Assembly (NCBI GenBank): GCA_002385415.1
Contig: DGDL01000054.1
Location: 1-45,654, forward strand
Origin: Clostridiales bacterium UBA3953
GTDB taxonomy: Bacteria > Bacillota > Clostridia > Oscillospirales > CAG-272
Direction of reading: 5' to 3'
Length of the DNA stretch: 45,654 nucleotides
The notes beneath the pieces were generated by a model, which did not search any database, was not told where the DNA came from, and saw nothing but the letters and a program-made list of their open reading frames with translations. Position 1 is the first letter of the stretch. Every line of letters begins with the position of its first letter. A program made the translations under genes and the position numbers. Positions 34,075-41,611 of the stretch are shown in pieces.

Positions 34075-35538
34075 TTACCTTAACGCATTTGTTTCAAGGC
34101 TTGTAACAACTTTTTCGATGGTTTTGCTCATCAGCCTTGAGTATTTTTTTGCGGTGGAGGCAATATTGCGGTTGTTGTTCTGGTACATGGCGGCAAGCCA
34201 ACCGTCTCTGATTTCGCCCACCCATATAGTGTCGCCCAAATCGACCACGCGATGCTCCATTATAAGGTCGAGCATGCCCGAAGAGTCGTTGTCGCGCGCG
34301 TATTTGGTTTTAAGCGAGATCTCGTAATATGCGGGAATCACTATGTTGCCCGACTCGCAGTTGAGCACCTCGATTATCGCTGAAGTCCGATCGAGATCGG
34401 ACACCGTTATCGGCACCGTAAACATATCAAAGAACGAGATTCTCGTTATATATTTTTCCTGATTCTCGTTATATTTCGGGAAAGGCAGAATACCGAACTC
34501 GGTGTCCATGTCGCGCAGCGAAGGAACGTTGAAGAAGTTAGTGGAGAAAAACAGCGACTGATTGTTTTTGAACATCGAAACGAATGTGGGGCTAATTTGG
34601 TCGGTTATGGTAGTCCTAAACCAAGTATTCGAGTCCCACATCACCTCGAACACTTTGTTGAAAACCTCGATAAATTTTTCGTCGCTGTCAAGATTATATA
34701 CCGGATAATTGTCTTCGTCTTTGTTTACGCTCTTCACGCCCGCAGCAAGCGTCAAAGTGTAGCCAACAAAGTTGGGCGTGCCGATGATGCCGTACATGTC
34801 GTTTTGATCGAGCTTGCTGTCGCCGTTCAGGTCGGTTGTGACGCCCATGGCAAGCTCCATGTATTTGTCGAAAGTCCAGCGGTTGTCATAGACAATTTGA
34901 TAGGGGTTTTCGATGGTATTGTCCTCGACAATCTGTTTGTTGAACAGCAGCACCGAAGTGTAGTCGTAGAATGTAAGGTTAAGATCTCCCACTGCAAAAT
35001 ATCTATACGGCCCTATGTTGACATCATCGGTCAGCTTTTCATCCCAATAAGGTTTTGAGAGGTCTACATAGGGTAAATCCTCTACCGTATAAAGTATGCC
35101 CTCGACCGCCATGGACAGCGCGGCCGTACACCTTGCGTTTATCATGTCATACGCATCTTCATTTGCGAGAACGGTCGCGCGCGCAAGCTCGGTGTCGGTA
35201 TGCACGGTTTCGGTGATTTGTATATTGAACCGGTCGCACACCTTGGCGTTGCGGATAAATATGGCGTCATTTATAACCTCGCCGTTCTGTGCTTCGACGG
35301 TGATGTTGCCGTTAAACCATGCGTCGTCTCTCGAGTATACCCTGAAAACATAGCCGTCATAATTGACCGTGGGCACATCGTCGTGATAAAGCCCGTCGTC
35401 GGTCTCCTCTGCCGAAGTGGCTATATCTGTCACATTAACGGCTGTAGGCTTATCTTTGTCCGAACACGCGATAAGCGCCGAAGCAACGGTCGCGAGCAGG
35501 CACAGCCATGCCATGCCCCGAACAAAGCCGACCCTCAT
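34075..35538 (-). CDS. ABC-type sugar-binding lipoprotein (1)
   Basis: An extracellular solute-binding protein (family 1 type) of 487 residues. The lipoprotein signal has lipobox ALIAC near residue 25, then an acidic linker. The core has GEVINDAIFIRNAKVCDRFNI, DLPYVDLSKPYWD, NPYQIVYDNRWTFDKYMELA, a dockerin-like calcium loop DLNGDSKLDQNDMYG, and FGILPFPKYNENQ, typical of oligosaccharide receptors in gut Clostridia. ATG 35538 was chosen because an upstream in-frame start at 35571 would put a basic stretch before the signal. The matching permease and ATPase are not in the window. A divergent AraC gene lies upstream and is the likely regulator. Confidence 0.88.
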   Translation of the reverse strand: MRVGFVRGMAWLCLLATVASALIACSDKDKPTAVNVTDIATSAEETDDGLYHDDVPTVNYDGYVFRVYSRDDAWFNGNITVEAQNGEVINDAIFIRNAKVCDRFNIQITETVHTDTELARATVLANEDAYDMINARCTAALSMAVEGILYTVEDLPYVDLSKPYWDEKLTDDVNIGPYRYFAVGDLNLTFYDYTSVLLFNKQIVEDNTIENPYQIVYDNRWTFDKYMELAMGVTTDLNGDSKLDQNDMYGIIGTPNFVGYTLTLAAGVKSVNKDEDNYPVYNLDSDEKFIEVFNKVFEVMWDSNTWFRTTITDQISPTFVSMFKNNQSLFFSTNFFNVPSLRDMDTEFGILPFPKYNENQEKYITRISFFDMFTVPITVSDLDRTSAIIEVLNCESGNIVIPAYYEISLKTKYARDNDSSGMLDLIMEHRVVDLGDTIWVGEIRDGWLAAMYQNNNRNIASTAKKYSRLMSKTIEKVVTSLETNALR

Positions 35539-35583
35539 AACACACCGCCTTTCTTTGACCGCCAACCACAAAATAGTTTATAA

Positions 35584-35612
35584 TTGAAATTATTGAGGAT
35601 TTATGTTATAAT
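35584..35612 (+). promoter_or_regulatory. Promoter of the AraC-family gene
   Basis: TTGAAA (35584-35589), 17 bases, TATAAT (35607-35612). It gives a leader of about 140 bases. A small inverted repeat GGTAT / ATACC (35614-35630) lies at the start point and may be an operator. Confidence 0.6.
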
Positions 35613-35646
35613 AGGTATAGTATGGATACCAAAGTACACAAATGGC

Positions 35647-35675
35647 ATTTTATCACATATATATTGATTTGTCAT
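35647..35675 (-). promoter_or_regulatory. Candidate promoter of sugar-binding lipoprotein 1
   Basis: Leftward ATGACA (35670-35675), 17 bases, TAAAAT (35647-35652). Its transcript would pass across the AraC promoter, giving a leader of about 100 bases. Confidence 0.45.
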
Positions 35676-35758
35676 GTTAAAATATGCTTAATTGCTCGGT
35701 AATAAATATAAAAATCTGCTAAATATGTCCAGTATATCTGTAAAGCGGGGATGATATC

Positions 35759-36592
35759 ATGCCGCCGAATCCACTTTACTCGGATATGGGCAGCGGCGTT
35801 TTTTGTGTGCATGCATTTGACGAAAGTTTTTGTCAGCCTTATATGCATGCCCACATGCAGTACGAGTTTTTGTTTGTAATACAGGGCTCGATTTTGGTCG
35901 AAAACAGTAAGCAAACGGTGACATCAAAGCCGCCGTGCGTGATTATACACTGCCCCTATACTCTGCACCGCGCGCAAACGACCGACCAGCACAGCGGAAT
36001 ATATGAAAGATATGTCATAAACTTTAAGGAAAACCTGCTCTCCGACTTTTCCGAATACATTGACTTGAGCCGGCTAAAGAGTTTCGGCATGACCCAGATA
36101 CCGCTCGCCGAGCAAACATCTAAATTTTTAAAAGCCTGCTGCGAGCAAATCATCGAAGCGAACTCAAATAGCAACCGGAAAAGGAGCATTTTGATACTTG
36201 CCGTTATAGCAGACACGCTCGTAAAATGCATGGTCCAAAGCGAGTCGGTGCACTCGGCATCTAAACTAATGTACATACACCAAGTAATGGAGTTTATAGC
36301 CGAAACCCTGCAACTTAACCTTACGCTCGAGGCGATAGCCGAGAGATTTTTCGTCAGCCGAGCAAAACTTGTCGCCGATTTCAAGGCCGTTACAGGCATA
36401 AGTATCAAAAAATACGCAACGTTGATGAAACTCAACATGGCAAAAATCATGCTGCAAAATGGCCACAGCGTATCAAATACCGCACAGGCTTGCGGATTTT
36501 GCAACGACAGCCATTTTATTGTTGCGTTTAAAAAACACACAAACATGACTCCCAAAGAATACGCGCGCCAGATAAATCTCGGGCTTGGCTAA
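35759..36592 (+). CDS. AraC-family transcriptional regulator
   Basis: A 277-residue regulator. The N-terminal half is a cupin-like sensor (CQPYMHAHMQYEFLFVIQGSILVEN ... HCPYTLHR), and the last 90 residues hold two helix-turn-helix units: LTLEAIAERFFVSRAKLVADFKAVTG and SVSNTAQACGFCNDSHFIVAFKKHTNMTPKEYAR. Proteins of this form respond to sugars and switch on transport and glycosidase genes. It stands divergent to the sugar-binding lipoprotein, the most likely target. It is followed by a strong terminator. ATG 35759 has GGGGATGAT just before it. Confidence 0.92.
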   Translation: MPPNPLYSDMGSGVFCVHAFDESFCQPYMHAHMQYEFLFVIQGSILVENSKQTVTSKPPCVIIHCPYTLHRAQTTDQHSGIYERYVINFKENLLSDFSEYIDLSRLKSFGMTQIPLAEQTSKFLKACCEQIIEANSNSNRKRSILILAVIADTLVKCMVQSESVHSASKLMYIHQVMEFIAETLQLNLTLEAIAERFFVSRAKLVADFKAVTGISIKKYATLMKLNMAKIMLQNGHSVSNTAQACGFCNDSHFIVAFKKHTNMTPKEYARQINLGLG

Positions 36593-36628
36593 GCCTCAAT
36601 AAGTCGTATTTTCCCGGGAAATAATACG

Positions 36629-36664
36629 AAAGCACTCTGCAACTTAATGCAGAGTGCTTTTTAT
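36629..36664 (+). terminator. Terminator of the AraC-family gene
   Basis: Perfect 13-bp stem AAAGCACTCTGCA / TGCAGAGTGCTTT (36629-36641, 36648-36660) followed by TT. A second inverted repeat around TTCCCGGGAA lies just upstream (36604-36629). Confidence 0.85.
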
Positions 36665-36670
36665 GTACCG

Positions 36671-37258
36671 TTATTTAAACCTTTTGCCGAACACCATTTG
36701 AGTGCTGCAGCCGGGATACCTTTCCTCATACCTGCGCTGAATATCGTGGTCGGGCGTGGTCACATTCAGATAAATCTGATTTATCGTACCGTCATAAACA
36801 TTTGTTGCAATAACTTCATAGCCGGGGTTAAGCGACAGCAGCTCCTCTATGCTGTGTGTTTCCGACTGAACCAAAAGGCAGCCGCTGTAGCCGAGCTTAT
36901 AATAAAAACCCTCGGCGTCCTCGACCGCGCCCAAAGCGATGCCGCCATATCCGAGCGATCTAACGCGCTTTTCAAGCTCGAGCATCATTGCTTTGCCTAT
37001 TCCCTTGCCCCTTTGCCCGGCGGCGACGCAGCAGGTCCCGACTGTTATGCTGCCGCCGTCGTCCCATGCAAGTACGGCACCGCAAACCTGCTCGCCTTCT
37101 TTGGCATATATAAGCAGCTCGGGCAGCCGGCTTGCCATCTCCGCCCAAAAATCGCGGCTGTATTTATACTCACCGGTCATCAATACCGGAAAAATCGTGG
37201 TCACAAAGTCCCATACTTTGTTTAGTTCGTCTACATTTTTTATATTGTCTATTATCAT
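36671..37258 (-). CDS. GNAT-family N-acetyltransferase
   Basis: A 195-residue acetyl-CoA dependent transferase. The acetyl-CoA loop is AAGQRGKGIGKAMMLELEKRVRSLG (Q/R-x-x-G-x-G/A), preceded by the strand GSITVGTCCV, and followed by GFYYKLGYSGCLLVQ, the usual GNAT fold. No clue shows the substrate. ATG 37258 starts the fold directly; the frame extends upstream to 37321 but that part has no ribosome site. It ends a few bases from the AraC terminator, which faces it. Confidence 0.85.
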   Translation of the reverse strand: MIIDNIKNVDELNKVWDFVTTIFPVLMTGEYKYSRDFWAEMASRLPELLIYAKEGEQVCGAVLAWDDGGSITVGTCCVAAGQRGKGIGKAMMLELEKRVRSLGYGGIALGAVEDAEGFYYKLGYSGCLLVQSETHSIEELLSLNPGYEVIATNVYDGTINQIYLNVTTPDHDIQRRYEERYPGCSTQMVFGKRFK

Positions 37259-37363
37259 GGCACCACATCTTTCTCTGTAATGCAGACTGTCATACCGCCT
37301 CGCCCGAGCTAAATATATCATTTTGAGCCGCTGATTAATTTATTTAAATCAGTTTTTTCCCAT

Positions 37364-37714
37364 TCAGCTTCTTAAAATTTTCTCCATCGGTTTGCCTTTT
37401 GCAAGCTCGTCCACGAGTTTGTCAAGCCATCTTATTTTCTGCATGAGCGGGTCTTCTATCTGCTCGACGCGCACACCGCAAATAACGCCGGTTATTTTTT
37501 TGGCGTTGGGGTTGATCTGCGGCGCCTGTCGGAAAAAAGTCTCCATGTCCACCTCGCGCTCGATTTGTGCGTTGAGCTGACTTTCGTCATAGCCAGTGAG
37601 CCAGAAAATAATCTGGTCGACTTCCTGTTTTGTGCGCCCTTTGCGCTCGGCTTTTTGAACGAGCAACGGGTAGATTTTTGAAAATGCCATTTTAAAGATG
37701 CGTTCGTTTGCCAT
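37364..37714 (-). CDS. DUF2200-like small protein
   Basis: A 116-residue cytosolic protein that reads MANERIFKMAFSKIYPLLVQKAERKGRTKQEVDQIIFWLTGYDESQL, then FFRQAPQINPNAKKITGVICGVRVEQIEDPLMQKIRWLDKLVDELAKG as the conserved C-terminal block. It matches my memory of DUF2200 (PF09966), found in many Firmicutes with no known function. AGGGAG lies before the ATG. It is monocistronic. Confidence 0.75.
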   Translation of the reverse strand: MANERIFKMAFSKIYPLLVQKAERKGRTKQEVDQIIFWLTGYDESQLNAQIEREVDMETFFRQAPQINPNAKKITGVICGVRVEQIEDPLMQKIRWLDKLVDELAKGKPMEKILRS

Positions 37715-37735
37715 TTAAGTTATCTCCCTTATAAT

Positions 37736-37855
37736 TTATAAATCAAATAAAAAGCTTTTACTGCATAATATCTCATATACATCCAAAACTAATTTATCTG
37801 CTTTCTCAAGCTCACCGCGCTCTATCAGATTGGTTAAGCAATCGTCATTCTTATC
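37736..37855 (-). pseudogene. Short gene remnant (C-terminal piece)
   Basis: A leftward 39-codon open frame just after an in-frame stop (37856-37858), without start or ribosome site. It reads DKNDDCLTNLIERGELEKADKLVL and ends SKSFLFDL with TAA at 37736-37738. The amphipathic helix pattern looks protein-like, but this may be chance. If real, it is the tail of a lost gene. The rest of 37715-37940 shows nothing else. Confidence 0.25.
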
Positions 37856-37932
37856 CTATACTCGGTAACTTGATTATAACTTGCGCGACCTTTTTATGAT
37901 ATTACACTTTATATTTCAAGTCAAGGATTTAT

Positions 37933-37962
37933 AGCAAAAACGCCCTCCGGATGAAGAGGGCG
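37933..37962 (-). terminator. Terminator of the small hypothetical gene
   Basis: Leftward stem CGCCCTC / GAGGGCG (37941-37947, 37956-37962) followed by TTTTTGC. Confidence 0.8.
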
Positions 37963-37991
37963 AGTTTTATAACATGAAAACTTAACTTCCG

Positions 37992-38195
37992 CTACGGGGT
38001 CGAGTCGGACGCTTCCGCAAAATCAAGCGTTTCGGCAACTGACAGCTCCGGATAGCTGTCAAGTTCGGATAACGTTTCAAGTTTCGGCGCGCTTACCGCA
38101 TTTTGTGCGCTTTGCAGCAAGCCTTTTTGACTTTCGCGGGGTATAATATCGTATGCGTCTTTTCTGTTTTTTATTTTATACCTTTTCTTTCCCAT
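37992..38195 (-). CDS. Small hypothetical protein, basic N-terminus, acidic C-terminus
   Basis: A 67-residue protein, start ATG 38195 (a GTG three codons upstream is the alternative). It begins MGKKRYKIKNRKDAYDIIP and ends with an acidic Leu/Ser/Glu stretch (LSELDSYPELSVAETLDFAEAS). No family recognised. Support for it being a gene is the terminator right after it and the open frame; the ribosome site is weak. Confidence 0.4.
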   Translation of the reverse strand: MGKKRYKIKNRKDAYDIIPRESQKGLLQSAQNAVSAPKLETLSELDSYPELSVAETLDFAEASDSTP

Positions 38196-38205
38196 ATTTT
38201 TCACT

Positions 38206-38253
38206 TATAATAAAATTGCTGGATGCCGGTCCGCCCGGGGCAATTTTATTATA
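38206..38253. repeat. Perfect 14-bp inverted repeat with GC-rich centre
   Basis: TATAATAAAATTGC (38206-38219) and its exact complement GCAATTTTATTATA (38240-38253) flank a 20-base GC-rich centre. It lies in the divergent space before rnz, so it is neither gene's 3' terminator. It may form a leader hairpin or hold a regulator. Confidence 0.85.
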
Positions 38254-38304
38254 TGAAATTGCGCCATTGTTATGCGCTATGTGAAATTATAACGGTGAAC
38301 AAAA

Positions 38305-39210
38305 ATGCTTGACGTTTGTCTTTTGGGATGCGGCGGTATGTTGCCGCTGCCGAGCCGCTTTCTTTCCTCACTGCTATTACGCTTAAATGGCCGTATGCTG
38401 CTTGTCGACTGCGGCGAAGGCACGCAAATCACGATGCGCGAGCTCGGCTGGGGTTTTGTAAATCTCGACTTTATACTTATCACCCATTTTCATGCCGACC
38501 ACGTTGCCGGATTGCCCGGGCTGCTTCTGTCGCTCAGCAATTACGGTAGAACACAAGAGGTTACACTCGTTGGCCCTGTAGGGCTTGGTCAGGTGGTAAA
38601 TAGTCTTAAAGTCATCGCGCCCGAGCTTGGTTTTTCGCTGAAATTCATTGAGTTTTCCACCGAGGATAAATACGCCGCCGAAATCATGCTCGGCGAATTT
38701 CGAGTTTCGGCGCTGCCGCTGTCACATTCCCTACCCTGTCTCGGCTACAGTATCAGCATCCCCCGCAAAGGTAAGTTTGACCCGCGGAAAGCCATAGCGC
38801 TGAACATACCGATTGAATACTGGAAGATTTTACAGGAAGGTAAAAGTTTTCTCTGTTATAAACCCGAGATGGTGCTCGGCCCGCCGCGCAAAGGGCTTAA
38901 AGTAAGCTATATAACCGACACTTTACCCATCGATACAATACCCGATTTTGTTTTCGGCTCCGACCTTTTTATCTGCGAGGGTATGTACGGTGACGAGGAG
39001 TACAAAGAAAAGGGCGAGACCAACTTTCACATGACATTTGCCGATGCGGCAAAGCTTGCCGTCGCTGCTGAGGTGGAGCAGTTATGGCTGACGCATTTCA
39101 GCCCCGCTCTGACCGCGCCGGAAAACTATCTTGAGCGCACAAAGGAAATATTCGATAACACCGTGGTCGGCCATGATCGCATGACAAAAACACTCAAATT
39201 TGTCGACTAA
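38305..39210 (+). CDS. rnz: Ribonuclease Z
   Basis: RNase Z is a zinc endonuclease that trims the 3' ends of tRNA precursors. The 301-residue protein opens with MLDVCLLGCGGMLPLPSRFLSSLLL and DCGEGTQ, has the metal motif THFHADHVAGLPG (His61, His63, Asp65, His66), LSHSLPCLGY, the SYITDT strand, FICEGMYGDEE and the last metal site LWLTHFSPAL. Many tRNAs here encode CCA, so the enzyme may mostly serve those without. The ribosome site is weak (GGTGA). It faces the unknown gene at 39225. Confidence 0.93.
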   Translation: MLDVCLLGCGGMLPLPSRFLSSLLLRLNGRMLLVDCGEGTQITMRELGWGFVNLDFILITHFHADHVAGLPGLLLSLSNYGRTQEVTLVGPVGLGQVVNSLKVIAPELGFSLKFIEFSTEDKYAAEIMLGEFRVSALPLSHSLPCLGYSISIPRKGKFDPRKAIALNIPIEYWKILQEGKSFLCYKPEMVLGPPRKGLKVSYITDTLPIDTIPDFVFGSDLFICEGMYGDEEYKEKGETNFHMTFADAAKLAVAAEVEQLWLTHFSPALTAPENYLERTKEIFDNTVVGHDRMTKTLKFVD

Positions 39211-39224
39211 ACCAGTACCGCTTA

Positions 39225-39590
39225 CTAATCGTCAAAGTCAAGCGGATCGTCGCCAAGTTCCCCGCCGCCTTCAAACGCGACGAGCACATATTTTCTATCA
39301 GGATCAAGTTCCCGCAGGAATCTTTTAAGTGCTTTTGACAGCCCGCCCGTATAAAACCTGTCAAAAAAGTCTCGTAGCTGCTGTTTGGTATAGAGGACGC
39401 CGACCGCACCCCAGTCAAGCCGCTTTGCATTTTCTTCCCCGCGCTCAATCATATCCCAAATAACGTCAAAAAGCCTGCGTGTGTCTTTGAGTGGGGGAAA
39501 TATAGGATCGGGAATATTGCCGTTCCAGTTGCTGCCATAAAAGTCAAACCCGGGAGTATCAAGATCCCCAACATACGCTTCAATAATCAT
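39225..39590 (-). CDS. Hypothetical protein, acidic C-terminus
   Basis: A 121-residue cytosolic protein that I do not recognise. It begins MIIEAYVGDLDTPGFDFYGS, has a middle helix-rich part with FDVIWDMIERGEENAKRLDWGAVGVLYTKQQLRDFF, and ends FEGGGELGDDPLDFDD. The ATG at 39590 has GGAGG 9-10 bases ahead; the ATG two codons upstream is too close to it. It lies 33 bases upstream-side of the HD gene's end on the same strand, so the HD gene transcript likely reaches it. Confidence 0.65.
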   Translation of the reverse strand: MIIEAYVGDLDTPGFDFYGSNWNGNIPDPIFPPLKDTRRLFDVIWDMIERGEENAKRLDWGAVGVLYTKQQLRDFFDRFYTGGLSKALKRFLRELDPDRKYVLVAFEGGGELGDDPLDFDD

Positions 39591-39622
39591 GCCCATTGTC
39601 CTCCGTATTATCAGATGGCAGT

Positions 39623-40525
39623 TTAATATTTTTCAAATACTTCGTCTATTAATCGGGCATACTCCTGCCATGCGGGCGTTTCTTTGAAATCGGCTTTACA
39701 AATGTCGCGAACCGAGCGATAGTACCACGCATGCGCGGCGGGGTCGCGCTGGTTGAAACGCTCCCACAGCTCATCCTTTATTTCATCAAAGTCGAATTTC
39801 ATGTCGCGCATATTGGATAGTTTGTCTGAAAGGGAAATAAGCTTTACATTGCGGGAAGCATGTTTCAGTTGCTCAAGCGCTTCTTCTTTCCGCGTTTGCC
39901 AGCTATGCTCTGGGGCGATATCCCTGCGCTTGTCTTCTGATTCCGATGCGACAAGCGCCGCTACCTTGTCGCCGAAAACCGCGCGTATGTCATCCACCGT
40001 ATACACTGTGTCCTCAACTACATCATGGAGCGCGGCGCCTGCCACGACCTCCTCGTCGTCGGTCAGTCCCCATGCAATCATTGCAGCTTCGATAGGGTGA
40101 AATATGTAAGGCAAATCGGAACCTTTGCGTTTTGCGCCTTTATGCGCCACAGCGGCATATTGCAGCGCTTTTTCCACGAGTTTTCCCGGCTCTCCGGGCC
40201 GGATAAAATGCGGAAATTCGGGCACCCCGCATTGCTCGATCAGCGCGTCTATGCGCTCTTTTTCAGCGTGAGGAGTATAAAAATTGCCGTCTCCGGCGTG
40301 AAAATCGTAATAACAGCATATCGGCTGCCCGGACTGCTCCCCTTGAGTATATCCGCCGAGCAGTGGGCAAAAACGGCACTTTCGCAGGCTGTGTGCCGGT
40401 ATCACCGAGTTTGCGGCTCGACAGTAATACTCGTTTTCCATGACATATCGCGGATGGCATAAAAATGTATATTTTCCCAGACCGAGAGCGGTGCCGGCTT
40501 TGACAATCGTTTCGACATCTAACAT
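39623..40525 (-). CDS. HD-domain (RelA/SpoT or MESH1-like) hydrolase with Cys-rich N-terminus
   Basis: A 300-residue protein in two parts. The first 75 residues are Cys-rich (Cys 23, 35, 50, 53, 70 and 71; motifs YYCRAANSVIP, KCRFCPLLGGY and ICCYYDF) and could hold zinc or an iron-sulphur cluster. Residues about 110-260 form an HD hydrolase of the ppGpp type: ALQYAAVAHKGAKRKGSDLPYIFHPIEAA, GAALHDVVEDT and LISLSDKLSNMRDM, as in SpoT hydrolase and MESH1. There is no synthetase domain, so it may hydrolyse (p)ppGpp or another nucleotide. ATG 40525 has GGAGG 10 bases upstream; the frame to 40588 is not supported. A duplicated 12-bp -10 element lies just before. Confidence 0.8.
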   Translation of the reverse strand: MLDVETIVKAGTALGLGKYTFLCHPRYVMENEYYCRAANSVIPAHSLRKCRFCPLLGGYTQGEQSGQPICCYYDFHAGDGNFYTPHAEKERIDALIEQCGVPEFPHFIRPGEPGKLVEKALQYAAVAHKGAKRKGSDLPYIFHPIEAAMIAWGLTDDEEVVAGAALHDVVEDTVYTVDDIRAVFGDKVAALVASESEDKRRDIAPEHSWQTRKEEALEQLKHASRNVKLISLSDKLSNMRDMKFDFDEIKDELWERFNQRDPAAHAWYYRSVRDICKADFKETPAWQEYARLIDEVFEKY

Positions 40526-40539
40526 TCTATCGCCGCCTC

Positions 40540-40563
40540 CATTATAGCATACATTATAGCATA
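40540..40563 (-). promoter_or_regulatory. Duplicated extended -10 (two tandem 12-bp units)
   Basis: Leftward the sequence is TATGCTATAATG twice in a row (complement of 40552-40563 and 40540-40551). Each unit contains a perfect extended -10 TGCTATAAT. The downstream copy would start RNA at or after the GGAGG, giving a near-leaderless message; the upstream copy keeps the ribosome site. Confidence 0.6.
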
Positions 40564-40636
40564 TATAAATTGTAACATGTTTCATCACTTGTTTCTATAT
40601 GCGCTGCAAAATATTCTTTTGTTGAATTTCTATATA

Positions 40637-40682
40637 CCAATAAAAATCCCCGCAGGAGAGCGTATGTGTCTATCCTGCGGGG
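40637..40682 (-). terminator. Terminator of the metallo-beta-lactamase-fold gene
   Basis: Leftward 10-bp stem CCCCGCAGGA / TCCTGCGGGG (40648-40657, 40673-40682) followed by ATTTTTATT. Confidence 0.8.
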
Positions 40683-40757
40683 GTATATGTTTTTAAGCCG
40701 TTATCTTTTTCGGTGCCGGTTGAAGCATAGCGTTTCGTTTAGCAGCGGATACCTTTC

Positions 40758-41528
40758 CTATACCCCATAACTTACCCCATCCCGGCAAATAACAAAATCG
40801 CCGTCCCAGGCAGAGCGGATGAGCCGGGCTGCTTTTTCTTCATCCTCGAGTATATCCCGCCCGCTGTGGATGTACATGAGTTTGCCTACTTTATAGCCAT
40901 GCTCGCGGATATGCTTTGGCATCGCATCCGGCGTGTGATGACCGGTCTCGGTCAAAAGCACATCGCATCCTTCGGCAAGAAGTGTGTCAAGGTCTGCCGA
41001 GTTTCTTATGTCGCCCGAGTATACAATGCTCTTTCCCTCTCCGGTAATCCGATATGAAAATGACAGCCAAGGCGGCGAGTTGCCGAGATGAAGGTTATGG
41101 CATGCCTCAACCGAGACAAGCTCGTCGCGGTAAATCCTGCCGTCCCCAACCCCATGTGCGTTTATGCTGAAATCACAGCGGAAGTTGCCTTCGGTATTTT
41201 TTAGTACCGAAAGTATGCCGTCCCAGCTTGACATATTCGGTATAAACAGCTCGATGTCGTATTCAGGACGACGGTGATAGACATGCGTCAGCTTGCGGAT
41301 GTTCCATAACAGGTTGCCGAGCCCGCCAATGTGATCCATGTGAGTATGCGATATAAAAACGGCGCGCACTTTCAAAAGATCCAATCCCATCAGATGAGCA
41401 GTATAAGAGCAGTTTTCGCCTGCATCAAACCAATAGAGAAAGCCGCCCGTCTCAACTGCAAATGCCGTGTGGTGCCGTCCCGGCATTGGCTCGGTACCCG
41501 AACAGCTGCCAAACACGTGAATCTTCAT
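40758..41528 (-). CDS. Metallo-beta-lactamase-fold hydrolase
   Basis: A 256-residue protein. It opens MKIHVFGSCSGTEPMPGRHHTAFAVE, then the zinc motif FISHTHMDHIGGLGNL, the late metal residues VYSGDIRNSADL (Asp) and the conserved LLTETGHHTPDAMPKHI and LMYIHSGRDIL histidines. This set fits the RNase Z/ElaC-like or phosphodiesterase group of the fold, but no specific substrate can be named. ATG 41528 follows GGGGGAAGAG. A promoter element TGCTATAAT lies about 60 bases upstream, and a GC-rich hairpin lies between them. Confidence 0.82.
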   Translation of the reverse strand: MKIHVFGSCSGTEPMPGRHHTAFAVETGGFLYWFDAGENCSYTAHLMGLDLLKVRAVFISHTHMDHIGGLGNLLWNIRKLTHVYHRRPEYDIELFIPNMSSWDGILSVLKNTEGNFRCDFSINAHGVGDGRIYRDELVSVEACHNLHLGNSPPWLSFSYRITGEGKSIVYSGDIRNSADLDTLLAEGCDVLLTETGHHTPDAMPKHIREHGYKVGKLMYIHSGRDILEDEEKAARLIRSAWDGDFVICRDGVSYGV

Positions 41529-41564
41529 TTCTCTTCCCCCAAAGCGATATGTCAACACCGCCCG

Positions 41565-41597
41565 TACCCCGGCTGTCAGAGCCGGGGTATTATAGCA
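41565..41597 (-). promoter_or_regulatory. Extended -10 promoter and leader hairpin of the MBL-fold gene
   Basis: Leftward TGCTATAAT (41589-41597), then at once the 10-bp stem TACCCCGGCT / AGCCGGGGTA (41565-41589). The hairpin has no T-run, so it may be a 5' stabiliser or a weak terminator of the GDPD gene. Confidence 0.45.
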
Positions 41598-41611
41598 GCG
41601 AATATTATTTT

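Noticed and set aside
34800..34850. True dockerin domain in the sugar receptor
   Set aside because: Only one calcium-loop-like motif is present within a solute-binding fold; a dockerin needs two repeats.
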